A stretch of DNA of 64,000 bases from JAFMIT01 sp044341215 (GCA_044341215.1 JBIISC010000001.1:47065-111064), one strand, 5' to 3'; shown: positions 35,621 through 44,404, counted from the first letter of the stretch. Notes: generated by a model from the sequence alone, not told the origin. Made by a program: numbers and translations.

Positions 35621-36345
35621 AAAGTCAATTTCTCGTTTGTATTCCTACATACAATGAGCGAGAGAACATTCAAAAAATTCTGCTACGTTTATATGCTTCC
35701 AATCCCGAGATAGACGCACTTGTAATTGATGATAATTCGCCCGATGGCACAGCCCAAATCGTTAAACAGATGCAAGATGGCAATCCAAACCTTCACCTTT
35801 TGGTTAATCCATCAAAGTCCGGCCTCGGGGGCGCCTATCGCTCTGGATTTAAGTGGGCTATCGACAACAATTACAAATATGTTGTTGAAATGGACGCCGA
35901 CGGATCACATCAACCTGAACAGCTTCAAGGCCTGTTAGAGAAAGCACCCACACACGACGTAGTGATTGGGTCTCGTTGGGTCAAAGGTGGTTCAGTCGTG
36001 AATTGGCCACTGAGCCGAAAAGTTTTGTCGCTCGGGGGCAATTTCTATGTTCAGACAGTGCTGGGGATTTCGGTCAAGGATGCGACTGCTGGGTTTCGGA
36101 TCTATTCACGATCAGCTCTTGAAACACTAAAAATGCTCGAAAGTCAATCTCAAGGATATGTTTTCCAAGTTGATGGAACCTATCGAGCTGTTATTAACAA
36201 ACTCAAAGTTTGCGAAGTCCCGATTCAATTTGTAGAGCGCGAGATAGGAGTTTCGAAAATGTCTCGAGCAATAGTTTTCGAAGCTATAAGTCAAGTAACA
36301 GTTTGGGCAATCAAGCACAGATTGCTGCGAAAACCAATTTCTTAG
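35617..36345 (+). CDS. ppm1: Polyprenol monophosphomannose synthase
   Basis: A 242-aa family 2 glycosyltransferase that transfers mannose from GDP-mannose to polyprenyl phosphate, the donor for lipoglycan or protein mannosylation. It shows CIPTYNERENI, VIDDNSPDGT and VEMDADGSHQPE (metal-binding DAD), and DATAGFRIYSR. There are no C-terminal membrane helices. The ATGA overlap with lnt supports coupled translation. The gap to the convergent MFS gene is 4 nt. In Mycobacterium rbpA is the next gene; it is not found here. Confidence 0.92.
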   Translation: MKSQFLVCIPTYNERENIQKILLRLYASNPEIDALVIDDNSPDGTAQIVKQMQDGNPNLHLLVNPSKSGLGGAYRSGFKWAIDNNYKYVVEMDADGSHQPEQLQGLLEKAPTHDVVIGSRWVKGGSVVNWPLSRKVLSLGGNFYVQTVLGISVKDATAGFRIYSRSALETLKMLESQSQGYVFQVDGTYRAVINKLKVCEVPIQFVEREIGVSKMSRAIVFEAISQVTVWAIKHRLLRKPIS

Positions 36346-36349
36346 AAAT

Positions 36350-37693
36350 TTAAACTACTGCTGGCAACTCATTACCGGCTTCTCTAATTCCAGCCTTCAC
36401 ATCAACTCGATGCAACAGCGAACCGCCCACAACAAAGAAAACAATTAGAACAATAATTGCATTTCGATAATCACCGGTGAATTGGTAGGTGAGCGCAAAG
36501 AGCAAAGTGCCAAGCCAAGATGTTCCACGCTCACATGCTTGATACAGTGCAAAATATTCGGCTTCGCGAGATGCTGGAACAAGTTGGCTAAATAAACTCC
36601 TTGAGAGCGCCTGCGTGCCACCGAGTACAAAACCGATTGCGGCTGCGAGTAGGAAGAACAAAGTTACGTCGCCATAAGGCACAAATCTTCCACCGATAAT
36701 CACGACGATCCAGATTACTAGACTGTTTCTGATAGTAGCTCTTGCGCCAATTCTCGATGCTAATTTTCCGGTAGCTAACGCACCAACTATTGCGACAAGC
36801 TGCACAATGACAATTGCCGCAATTAAATTACTTGTTTTTAAACCTAAAGCGAATTCACCATAAATTGCCGCTGCGAAGATGACGGTTTGCACACCATCGT
36901 TGTAGAAAAGGTAAGCGAGCAAGAATCGCTTTGTGTTTGGAAAGTTCTTCAGTTCGGACAGAGTGGTTCTCAGTTGACTAAACGACTTGCGAGCAACGGT
37001 TGCAAATGCTGGCTCGCTCTTAGGGGCATCCGCTGAATTTTTGATGCCGAAATACGGGACGAAAGTCCAAGCAGCCCACCACACGCCGGCTGTCAAAAGA
37101 CTTATCCGAATAGAGATCTCAGATGAATCGCTAATCGTTACATAAGCAAGATTCGCTATAAGCAGCATTCCGCCACCGACATAACCCAAAGCCCAGCCTT
37201 TACTGCTAACAGCATCTCTTTCGTTTGGAGAAGAAATCTCGTTCAAAATCGCGTCGTACACAACGAGTGATCCACCGAGTGCCAGGTTTGCAATAGTTAG
37301 CAAAAGAATTCCTAGCTGCCAATTAGTTCCTGAAACGAAAAACATACTTGCAGCTGCGATGGAACCGACCCAGGCTAGCTTTGACATCATTTTATGTTTG
37401 TCATGACGGATGTCTGCATAAGCACCGAGCAATGGCAACAAGAATGCCGATAGGAGAGTGGTGAAAGTTATTGTGTAAAGAAACAGTGAACCAGGAGCAA
37501 TCTGCAAACCAATTAAAGACAAGTTTGCATTACATGTAGATTCTTTCTCGCAGTTTACTGCGCTCAAAGCGATGTGAGTTAAATACGGTCCGAATAACAC
37601 CGTTGAAGTTGTAGTCACATAAGCACTGTTTGCCCAGTCATAGAAATACCACGCTTTTTGGGACTTAGTGCTGCGATGTTTAACTCTTGCCAT
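36350..37693 (-). CDS. MFS transporter, UMF1 / Atg22-like family
   Basis: A 447-aa protein with about 12 membrane segments. WYFYDWANSAYVTT at the N-terminus and LLGAYADIRHDKHKMM in the first loop are the hallmarks of the UMF1 (Atg22-like) branch of the major facilitator superfamily. Yeast Atg22 exports amino acids from vacuoles; the bacterial substrate is unknown. The gene overlaps the upstream phosphodiesterase gene by 14 nt, so the two are co-transcribed. Confidence 0.88.
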   Translation of the reverse strand: MARVKHRSTKSQKAWYFYDWANSAYVTTTSTVLFGPYLTHIALSAVNCEKESTCNANLSLIGLQIAPGSLFLYTITFTTLLSAFLLPLLGAYADIRHDKHKMMSKLAWVGSIAAASMFFVSGTNWQLGILLLTIANLALGGSLVVYDAILNEISSPNERDAVSSKGWALGYVGGGMLLIANLAYVTISDSSEISIRISLLTAGVWWAAWTFVPYFGIKNSADAPKSEPAFATVARKSFSQLRTTLSELKNFPNTKRFLLAYLFYNDGVQTVIFAAAIYGEFALGLKTSNLIAAIVIVQLVAIVGALATGKLASRIGARATIRNSLVIWIVVIIGGRFVPYGDVTLFFLLAAAIGFVLGGTQALSRSLFSQLVPASREAEYFALYQACERGTSWLGTLLFALTYQFTGDYRNAIIVLIVFFVVGGSLLHRVDVKAGIREAGNELPAVV

Positions 37694-38474
37694 GACTGGT
37701 TCCTCTCCAAAAACCTCGGTCCTGTAACACTTTTATTAAAACACTTGGCCGATCTGTCATGATTGCATCAACACCCATGTCGTATAGCCGTTGCATTTCT
37801 TCTGGTTCGTCTACAACCCAAACGTGAACCTGCATCCCCAGGTCATGAACAAACTTGACGAATTGTGGCTGAACAATGTCTATTCCGTAAGCCCTGACAG
37901 GCAATTGGACAGCAATTTGATTTGGGAATTTATTTCGTAAAGCTTGTTTGATAAGGTTGAACTTTGAATAGGCAAATAATCTGGCAATCTCTCGTCCACC
38001 TAGGGACATCGCAATTTGGGGAAGTCGATGCCGGATCTTCATTAATCGATCGGTCGAAAAGGACCCAAGGCAGATTCGTGGGACGAGTTCAGGTCTGGAC
38101 TTTAGAAAATGCTCTAATGGAGCGATTACCTCGTAATCCTTAGGGTCAATGTTCAAAATTACGTCTTGTGGAATTGAGTCAACTAAGTCTTCGAGACTCA
38201 AAATCTGGTGGCCGCCAAACACCCTAATTGTCGATAATTCTTGCCAGTTTGTGCCATTTATCCGATCTGGCAATTGTGCGGATCTTTGCAAAGTTTCATC
38301 GTGGTGAATGGTCAGAATCCCATCACGAGTAACTCTCAAATCTGTTTCCAAAACTCTGCATCCAAGGTCTATGGATGCTTGAAAAGCTTGCAAAGTGTTT
38401 TCAGGGTTCTCTAAAGCGCCCCCACGATGACTGATGGCAAAAGGTTCGCAAAATTGAGCGTATGGGTTATTCAT
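37680..38474 (-). CDS. Glycerophosphodiester phosphodiesterase
   Basis: A 264-aa GDPD-family TIM barrel that hydrolyses glycerophosphodiesters to glycerol-3-phosphate and an alcohol. Catalytic and metal residues are seen in SHRGGALENPENT (His, Arg, Glu), LETDLRVTRDG (Glu, Asp) and IHHDETLQR (His). No signal peptide, so it is cytosolic. It is upstream of, and overlaps, the MFS gene. The ATG start at 38474 leaves 168 nt to the divergent kinase. Confidence 0.92.
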   Translation of the reverse strand: MNNPYAQFCEPFAISHRGGALENPENTLQAFQASIDLGCRVLETDLRVTRDGILTIHHDETLQRSAQLPDRINGTNWQELSTIRVFGGHQILSLEDLVDSIPQDVILNIDPKDYEVIAPLEHFLKSRPELVPRICLGSFSTDRLMKIRHRLPQIAMSLGGREIARLFAYSKFNLIKQALRNKFPNQIAVQLPVRAYGIDIVQPQFVKFVHDLGMQVHVWVVDEPEEMQRLYDMGVDAIMTDRPSVLIKVLQDRGFWRGTSHGKS

Positions 38475-38515
38475 GAGTAAACATGATTGCTGAATTAGAG
38501 CCGATAAGGATAATT

Positions 38516-38638
38516 ATGTCATTTTCCAGTACTTGGCAACGATCTCTTAAATTTGCTTCCACTGTCCCAATTGCGTCCGCTGATAAGTTCATACTGATAA
38601 CGGTAACCTTAAGTCGATTCATATGCAGGGAAAGTTGA
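38516..38638 (+). CDS. Possible 40-codon leader ORF before the PfkB kinase
   Basis: The 168-nt divergent region contains an ATG ORF of 40 codons (starts MSFSSTWQRS, ends FICRES). It has AAGGA 5 nt before the ATG and stops 4 nt before the kinase GTG. It has no recognisable family. It may be a leader peptide coupled to the kinase, or chance. Apart from this I see no hairpin or repeat in the stretch. Confidence 0.3.
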   Translation: MSFSSTWQRSLKFASTVPIASADKFILITVTLSRFICRES

Positions 38639-38642
38639 TTGA

Positions 38643-39569
38643 GTGCCGAAAATAGCTGTCATTGGTGAAGGCGTAATCGATCGTTTTATCCAAGGTGAGT
38701 CTTACCATGACGAGATTGGCGGTTCAGGGCTAAACACAGCCGTTGCAATGCGAAGAGCTGGAGCCGACGCTATTTGGTTCACAAGGTCCGCAAGCGACCC
38801 AAATGGACAGGCGTTAACTAAATATGCAGATGCCGAAGGTGTTGCCTTACAACCTCCAATTAGTGGAATTGAGCCTGCCTCGCTGGTCAAAGTCACTATC
38901 CTCAACGAGGGCCAGCCTCAATATGAGTTCCACCTAGAAGGCTCGGTGGATTGGAACTGGCAAGAAGGCGAACTTGACCGGTTAGACGAAGGTTTTGATG
39001 TAATCCATGTGAGTAGCCTGAGCGCTGTATTGGATCCTGGAGCGAAGTTAATTTTTAACAAAATCAAGGAACTTAAGCAGCAAGCCACTTCTCCCCTAAT
39101 CTCATTTGATCCAAATGCGCGACCTTCTGCAGCCAAAGACCAAACGCAGGCCAGTTTGATGAGAACTCGGATCGAGAAAATTGTAAAACTTGTTGACCTA
39201 GTGAAAGTTTCGGATGAAGATTTGGGTTGGATACAACCAGAAATTCCTCCATACGAAGCCGCAGGAATTTGGTCCACAGAAGGGCCAAAACTTGTGGTTA
39301 TGACCCGCGGTGGCGAGGGTGTTGTCGCATTTTCGGCAGGAATAGAAATTTGTTCCGTTCCAGCGGTTACCATAAAACTTATTGACACACTTGGAGCCGG
39401 TGACACCTTTATGGGTTGGTTGCTCTTCCAAATAGCAAACGAGCACAATTGCACGATTCCAGTAGATCGTGATGCGGTCACTTCCCTACTCAGCACTGCC
39501 GCAAAAGCTGCTGCTATTACTTGCAGTCGAAAAGGCTGTAATCCACCATTTAATTCAGAGATTGGTTAA
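38643..39569 (+). CDS. PfkB family carbohydrate kinase (fructokinase-like)
   Basis: A 308-aa ribokinase-family sugar kinase. The N-terminal IGGSGLNTAVAMRRAGA matches PfkB signature 1, and DTLGAGDTFMGWLL is signature 2 with the catalytic Asp. It resembles fructokinases, but the sugar cannot be fixed. The GTG start has an AGGGAAAG Shine-Dalgarno. Its stop overlaps the convergent gcvP by 4 bp (TTAA). Confidence 0.88.
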   Translation: MPKIAVIGEGVIDRFIQGESYHDEIGGSGLNTAVAMRRAGADAIWFTRSASDPNGQALTKYADAEGVALQPPISGIEPASLVKVTILNEGQPQYEFHLEGSVDWNWQEGELDRLDEGFDVIHVSSLSAVLDPGAKLIFNKIKELKQQATSPLISFDPNARPSAAKDQTQASLMRTRIEKIVKLVDLVKVSDEDLGWIQPEIPPYEAAGIWSTEGPKLVVMTRGGEGVVAFSAGIEICSVPAVTIKLIDTLGAGDTFMGWLLFQIANEHNCTIPVDRDAVTSLLSTAAKAAAITCSRKGCNPPFNSEIG

Positions 39570-42373
39570 AGCGCGAAATCTTCAATCGGCGGACATGCGC
39601 AAACAAGATTTCGATCCCCATATGCGCCATCGATTCTGGAAACTGGTGGCCAATACTTGTTCGCCGGATTCACTCCTGACGGAAATGCTCGATGCAAACG
39701 GTCATCAGCTCCTAAATCGCTCGCAAGTAAAACATGCGAGGTATGCGGAGCACTTCTTAAGGCAGATTCTTCAATCTGAACTTTGCCATTTTTGATTTCT
39801 GATATTTCGAGACTAATTTGAGACATCGCATTGATGAATCTATCAACTTCGAAAAGTGATTCGGATTCTGTTGGTTCTATCATCAATGTTCCCGCAACAG
39901 GGAACGACATAGTTGGGGCATGGAAACCATAATCAATCAAACGTTTAGCTACATCGTCGACTGTTACTCCGGTCTCTTTTGTTATGTCACGCAAATCCAA
40001 AATGCACTCATGTGCAATAAAACCATTCTCGTTCGTGTAAAGAGTTGGGAAATGGTTTTGTAGTTTCTTTGAAATGTAATTGGCGCTCAATATCGCAGTT
40101 TGTGTTGCCAACTTCAAACCTTCGCCAGACATCATTCGGATATAGGCATATGGAATCGGAAGGATTCCAGCAGATCCAAATTCAGACCCGGAGATAGCTC
40201 CGGTATCGGTAACAAGTGGGTTCGTAGGTAAGAACTTTGCTAGATGCGCACGCACTCCAACTGGTCCAACGCCAGGTCCACCACCGCCATGGGGAATGCA
40301 AAATGTTTTGTGCAGATTCAGATGTGAGACGTCAGATCCAAATTTGCCCGGCTGCGCAATACCAACTAACGCATTTAAGTTGGCTCCATCAACATAAACC
40401 TGGCCGCCTGCATCATGAACCGATGCACAAATTTCACCTATGCCTTCTTCAAATACGCCGTGTGTCGAAGGGTAAGTAATCATGATTGCAGAGAGATTTT
40501 CTGCGTGTTCAGCAATTTTGGTTTTTAGATCCGTGAGGTCAACATTGCCAAGGTCATCACACCCAACCACGACTACCTTCATCCCAGCCATAACAGCTGA
40601 AGCTGCGTTAGTGCCGTGGGCGCTGCTCGGAATAAGGCAAATGTTTCGATGCCCCTCTCCCCTGCTTTGGTGGTATCCAGAGATTGCTAGTAAACCTGCA
40701 AATTCACCTTGCGATCCAGCATTTGGTTGCAAACTAACTGCGTCATATCCGGTTACTTCAACGAGGTAATCCTCTAAATCTTTTATCAGTTTGCGCCAAC
40801 CTAAACTTTGATTTGCTGGTGCAAATGGATGCGCATTCGCAAACTCTGGCCAAGTCACTGCCGCCATTTCAGTAGCTGCGTTTAATTTCATTGTGCATGA
40901 GCCAAGAGGAATCATGGTCCGGTCTAAAGCTAGATCCAAATCAGATAGTTTGCGAAGGTAACGCATCATTTCGGTTTCACTGTGATATGAATTGAAAACG
41001 GGATGAGTTAATGCCGATTCGCTGCGCAACGTTTCGACGACTTCGACAGCGGGTGCACTCTTGATTCCGATAGCTGCACAGATCGCGAATAAATCTTCTT
41101 GCGTGGTCGTCTCGTCAAAACTGACTGCGCACCAATCAGCATCGATTTGCCGGATGTTGTACCCCGCGGCCAAACAAGCTGAGACGATTTTTTCTGATGG
41201 ACCAAAAGAGAAACAAACAGTGTCAAAGAACGACTCTGATCGATTTTGTCCGCCCCCATCCTTAACTGAATTGGCAAATTGTTTAGCCAAATTTCTTGCG
41301 GAGATTGCTATTTCTTGCAATCCGGAAAGCCCATGGTAAGCCGCGTACATCCCGGACATTACGGCGAGCAGAGCCTGTGCAGTACAAATATTGCTCGTGG
41401 CTTTTTCGCGACGAATATGCTGTTCACGAGTTTGCAATGCGAGTCGGTAAGCACGTTTACCTTGTGTATCAACCGAAACACCTACAAGCCGACCAGGCAA
41501 TGTTCGCTCTAAACCATTTCGAACCGCCATGAATCCCGCATGTGGCCCGCCAAATCCCATTGGTACACCAAAACGTTGAGCACTTCCAACTGCAATGTCC
41601 GCGCCGAGCGAAGCAACTGATGGCAAGATAGTTAACGCAAGCAAATCGGTTATGGCGCAGACCAATACATTTGATTGATGAGCCATTTCGACTAAACCTT
41701 TAAGATTATTAATTACTCCACTCGAAGTTGGGTAAGAAACTATTAGTCCAAAGCTGGAATCGAAATTCACATCTGCATCGACGTCGACCAATTCAACTTC
41801 TATACCAAGTGGCAATGCCCTTGTCCTTATGACGTTTAAGGTTTGTGGATGAGTATCTCTATCAATTAGTAAGGTCTTTGAATCGCCTTTATGTTGACGC
41901 ATCATTAAAGTCATGGCTTCGGCAGCAGCTGTTGGTTCATCAAGTAAGGAAGCCCCTGCGATATCCAGACCGGTTAAATCGGTAATCATTGTTTGAAAAT
42001 TTAGCAATGCTTCAAGTCGACCTTGAGAAATTTCTGGTTGGTATGGCGTATAGGACGTGTACCAAGCTGGATTTTCTAGAACGTTTCGCATGATTACTTG
42101 CGGCACAAACGTGTTGTAGAAGCCTTGTCCAATTAAGTTTTTAGTTTTCGAATCATTTTGGGTTGCCAATGTTTTAAGTTCTGCAAGCACTTGATATTCA
42201 GTTAATACATTTGGCAGATTGAGACCCTGTGTCATACGAATCGATTCTGGCGACGCCTTTTCGATCAATTCATCAAGAGAATACAAACCTAATTCGGCCA
42301 ACATGTGTGTGCGATCTTGAATGTTTGGACCTATGTGTCGACTAGTGAAATCGTGTACTTGATTTTTTCGCAT
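39566..42373 (-). CDS. gcvP: Glycine dehydrogenase (decarboxylating), P-protein
   Basis: The PLP-dependent P-protein decarboxylates glycine and passes the aminomethyl group to lipoyl-GcvH. The 935-aa protein is the fused form: the N-terminal half starts HDFTSRHIGP, and the C-terminal half carries the PLP lysine in NLHKTFCIPHGGGGPGVGP (about residue 686) and the glycine-rich loop. Shine-Dalgarno AGGGAG precedes the ATG. Expression is almost certainly controlled by the tandem glycine riboswitch in its leader. gcvH lies 2.5 kb away; gcvT is outside the window. Confidence 0.97.
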   Translation of the reverse strand: MRKNQVHDFTSRHIGPNIQDRTHMLAELGLYSLDELIEKASPESIRMTQGLNLPNVLTEYQVLAELKTLATQNDSKTKNLIGQGFYNTFVPQVIMRNVLENPAWYTSYTPYQPEISQGRLEALLNFQTMITDLTGLDIAGASLLDEPTAAAEAMTLMMRQHKGDSKTLLIDRDTHPQTLNVIRTRALPLGIEVELVDVDADVNFDSSFGLIVSYPTSSGVINNLKGLVEMAHQSNVLVCAITDLLALTILPSVASLGADIAVGSAQRFGVPMGFGGPHAGFMAVRNGLERTLPGRLVGVSVDTQGKRAYRLALQTREQHIRREKATSNICTAQALLAVMSGMYAAYHGLSGLQEIAISARNLAKQFANSVKDGGGQNRSESFFDTVCFSFGPSEKIVSACLAAGYNIRQIDADWCAVSFDETTTQEDLFAICAAIGIKSAPAVEVVETLRSESALTHPVFNSYHSETEMMRYLRKLSDLDLALDRTMIPLGSCTMKLNAATEMAAVTWPEFANAHPFAPANQSLGWRKLIKDLEDYLVEVTGYDAVSLQPNAGSQGEFAGLLAISGYHQSRGEGHRNICLIPSSAHGTNAASAVMAGMKVVVVGCDDLGNVDLTDLKTKIAEHAENLSAIMITYPSTHGVFEEGIGEICASVHDAGGQVYVDGANLNALVGIAQPGKFGSDVSHLNLHKTFCIPHGGGGPGVGPVGVRAHLAKFLPTNPLVTDTGAISGSEFGSAGILPIPYAYIRMMSGEGLKLATQTAILSANYISKKLQNHFPTLYTNENGFIAHECILDLRDITKETGVTVDDVAKRLIDYGFHAPTMSFPVAGTLMIEPTESESLFEVDRFINAMSQISLEISEIKNGKVQIEESALRSAPHTSHVLLASDLGADDRLHRAFPSGVNPANKYWPPVSRIDGAYGDRNLVCACPPIEDFAL

Positions 42374-42402
42374 AGATGGCTCCCTTAGTTAAAGACCCAT
42401 CT
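42374..42402 (-). promoter_or_regulatory. Hairpin around the gcvP ribosome-binding site
   Basis: AGATGG (42397-42402 read on the minus strand) can pair with CCATCT (42374-42379), enclosing the AAGGGAG Shine-Dalgarno and touching the ATG. It is a candidate translational expression platform for the glycine riboswitch. No U-tailed terminator is visible in this leader. Confidence 0.45.
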
Positions 42403-42419
42403 GTAATCCGCAAAAATGC

Positions 42420-42567
42420 GACCTGAGAGTTTCGAAAGTTTTACTTTCTTTCACCTACGGTGAGCAACGCTGCTCTTTTCAGATGTACACACGTGGCATC
42501 GGTACTTTTGCCTGAGAGTTTCCGGGGTGTTGCTCCTTCGGCGGATGAAATTCACCGCTCTCCCGAC
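42420..42567 (-). ncRNA. Tandem glycine riboswitch upstream of gcvP
   Basis: Two glycine-aptamer copies in the gcvP leader. Aptamer 1 (about 42490-42567) opens GGGAGAG, has GCCGAAGGAGCAA and closes ACTCTCAGGCAAAAGTACCGA. Aptamer 2 (about 42420-42480) begins AGAGCAGCGTTG, has CACCGTAGGTGAAAG and closes AAACTCTCAGGT. The spacing of a few nt is that of cooperative tandem glycine riboswitches. Normally glycine turns expression of the cleavage system on. Confidence 0.93.
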
Positions 42568-42588
42568 ACACGTATCGCGTACGGGCAA

Positions 42589-42594
42589 ACTCTA
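42589..42594 (-). promoter_or_regulatory. -10 box for the riboswitch-gcvP transcript
   Basis: TAGAGT on the minus strand, about 20 nt before aptamer 1. It fits TANNNT and would start the RNA near 42582, just ahead of the first helix of the riboswitch. Confidence 0.45.
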
Positions 42595-42606
42595 GTAAGA
42601 AAGTAT

Positions 42607-43104
42607 TTAGCCTGCTGTTCGGCTCGCCCGACGCATTGACAATTCATCTGATCCTGTTACCAAGTCATCTGTAGATTCGATTTCTACAGGTAGGCCAGCC
42701 AAGCTGCCTTCAACTTCCTGCACTACAACGCCAAGTGCAATACCGAAAACTGCTTGACCGCCGTGCAATAGATCGAGTACTTGTTGGTCTGAAGTGCACT
42801 CATAAATGGAAGCCCCATCAGACATTAAAGTGATGCTGGAAAGGTCTTCGATACCTTGCTCACGCAGATGATCTATCGCAGTACGAATGTTCTGCAATGA
42901 AACACCTGTGTCCAAGAGACGCTTTACTACTTTTAAAACTAGAACGTCTTGGAAGTTGTATTGACGCAAAGTCCCCGACCCAGTCGCCTCACGCATACTA
43001 GGAACGACAAGACCCGTGCGGGCCCAGTAATCAAGTTGTCGGTATGTAATTCCTGCGACTGAACAAGCGATAGCACCTTTATAGCCGGCGGTATGAGTGG
43101 TCAT
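42607..43104 (-). CDS. MerR family regulator (Rv1830/ResR-like)
   Basis: A 165-aa regulator with an N-terminal MerR winged helix (about 15-80, GITYRQLDYWARTGLVVPS...GTLRQYNFQDVLVLKVVKRLLDTGVSL) and a C-terminal effector or dimer region. It corresponds to Rv1830 in the conserved block gcvH, garA, Rv1828, Rv1829, Rv1830, gcvB. The ATG has a TAGGAG Shine-Dalgarno. Four copies of TTTAGAC/GTCTAAA upstream suggest autoregulation. Target genes unknown. Confidence 0.88.
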   Translation of the reverse strand: MTTHTAGYKGAIACSVAGITYRQLDYWARTGLVVPSMREATGSGTLRQYNFQDVLVLKVVKRLLDTGVSLQNIRTAIDHLREQGIEDLSSITLMSDGASIYECTSDQQVLDLLHGGQAVFGIALGVVVQEVEGSLAGLPVEIESTDDLVTGSDELSMRRASRTAG

Positions 43105-43124
43105 AATAAACTCCTAGGGAAGGA

Positions 43125-43205
43125 GTCTAAATGTAGATTCGAATGAGGCTAAGGTCAAAGACATCCGCTTTAGACACGCCGTAAAGTCTAAAGTGAGACT
43201 TTAGA
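43125..43205. promoter_or_regulatory. Cluster of TTTAGAC/GTCTAAA sites upstream of the merR gene
   Basis: GTCTAAA at 43125-43131 and 43186-43192 and TTTAGAC at 43169-43175 surround the perfect inverted repeat TCTAAAGT-GAG-ACTTTAGA at 43187-43205. Four half-sites within 81 bp in the promoter of a MerR gene look like an operator. The last arm reaches into the stop of the upstream DUF151 gene. Confidence 0.5.
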
Positions 43206-43683
43206 AATCTTCAGGCTTCAGATTCTCTAAAAAGTCCTTGAATGCGGCAATCTCTGATTCAGAGCTAGTTTTGTTGCTATCGATATCAATTTCAGGCACC
43301 ATGCCTGCGCGGTCAAACACTTCTTCCGACACCAAAATCGGGCAATCTGTTCGGACTGCCAACGCCACCCCATCACTTGGACGGCATTCAACCGTAGATC
43401 CATCACTGAGAACTAGTTCTGCCAGGTAGATTCCATCTGAAATCTCATTGATGCGAACTGTTACCAAGCTCATGTTGAGAGTTTTCAAGACATTAACAAT
43501 AAGATCGTGAGTCATTGGCCTTGGGGGTACAGCCTCCTGTTGAGCCATGGCAATTGCGCCCGCCTCAACGGCCCCAATCCAGATCTCTATCACTCGACCT
43601 TGAGTTGAGAGTTCTTTCAATAGTAAAACTGGAGCCGCTGCTCCTTCATCAATACGTATCCCGAGGACTTCCACAGTTAACAC
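43201..43683 (-). CDS. DUF151 bifunctional-nuclease-domain protein (Rv1829-like)
   Basis: A 160-aa protein with a DUF151/BFN domain (VEVLGIRID..., LPVLLLKE-type strand, WIGAVEAGAIAMAQ, RPMTHDLIVNVLKTL, VECRPSDGVALAVRTDCPI). Plant BFN proteins have nuclease activity; the bacterial role is unknown. A longer in-frame start lies inside the MerR gene; I chose the GTG at 43683, 7 nt after that gene's stop, because it begins at the conserved domain. It sits between two MerR genes as in Mycobacterium. Confidence 0.85.
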   Translation of the reverse strand: MLTVEVLGIRIDEGAAAPVLLLKELSTQGRVIEIWIGAVEAGAIAMAQQEAVPPRPMTHDLIVNVLKTLNMSLVTVRINEISDGIYLAELVLSDGSTVECRPSDGVALAVRTDCPILVSEEVFDRAGMVPEIDIDSNKTSSESEIAAFKDFLENLKPEDF

Positions 43684-43690
43684 TGGCGGA

Positions 43691-44404
43691 CTAATCCATC
43701 TTGGATAAACCGGCGCGAACCAAACTTGAATGCAACCCAACTGAAAGTGCCGCCATATCTCGAGCCACGTCTTGTGCCTGTTGCGCTAATTCTGGGTCTT
43801 TTTGATGTGCCAATGTAGAAACAACTTGAGTAATCAGACCTAATTCACGGTCCGCAGCGATTTTGAATGGTCGCAAATGTCGTGCTTCAATTCCATATTT
43901 CTCAAGCGCGACGATGGACTTTAGGATTGCTACATCGTCGGCTGTGAAAGCTTGTGCGTTGGCGTCAATCAATCCGAATTCTTTAGCCTGATCAAGTTGG
44001 CCTTTTTCGGCATTGGCAGCTTCAAGAATCTCAACACTAGTTAGCCGAAGAGGGGCATTTTGCAAAAAGTCCTGTGCGGTGGGTAACGAATCGACCGACA
44101 CCAGAGCACGAGGAGACACTTTGTTGATTTCGTCTGGCTCCAAACCTCTGTCTAGAGCATCTAAACGATCTTTAATTACTCGCAAAGGCATGTACTGATC
44201 TCGCTGCAACGACAACACGTAGCGAAGACGCGCAATATCCGCATGGGAGTATTTTCGATAACCGGAAGCGGTTCTTTGTGGTTCAACCAAACCTTCGGTT
44301 TCTAGGAACCGAATTTTTGAGATTGAGATATCAGCAAATTCAGGTTTCAAATACTTGAGAACATCGCCGATGCTCAAGAGTTGTTGTGGTTGAAGTGCAC
44401 TCAC
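43691..44404 (-). CDS. MerR family regulator (Rv1828-like)
   Basis: A 237-aa regulator with an N-terminal MerR helix-turn-helix (about 8-80, LSIGDVLKYLKPEFADISISKIRFLETEGLVEPQRTASGYRKYSHADIARL is its span) and a long helical C-terminal region that would dimerise or sense a ligand. The GTG start overlaps the FHA gene stop (4 nt), so the two are coupled. It is the partner of the second MerR gene 0.6 kb downstream. Targets unknown. Confidence 0.88.
   Translation of the reverse strand: MSALQPQQLLSIGDVLKYLKPEFADISISKIRFLETEGLVEPQRTASGYRKYSHADIARLRYVLSLQRDQYMPLRVIKDRLDALDRGLEPDEINKVSPRALVSVDSLPTAQDFLQNAPLRLTSVEILEAANAEKGQLDQAKEFGLIDANAQAFTADDVAILKSIVALEKYGIEARHLRPFKIAADRELGLITQVVSTLAHQKDPELAQQAQDVARDMAALSVGLHSSLVRAGLSKMD

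Noticed and set aside
38918..39496. 192-codon antisense ORF in the PfkB kinase gene
   Set aside because: Serine-rich shadow of a clearly coding plus-strand gene; no ribosome site or family match.
41008..41532. Several 77-92 codon ORFs opposite or inside gcvP
   Set aside because: No motif, no ribosome site, and gcvP is intact across the region.
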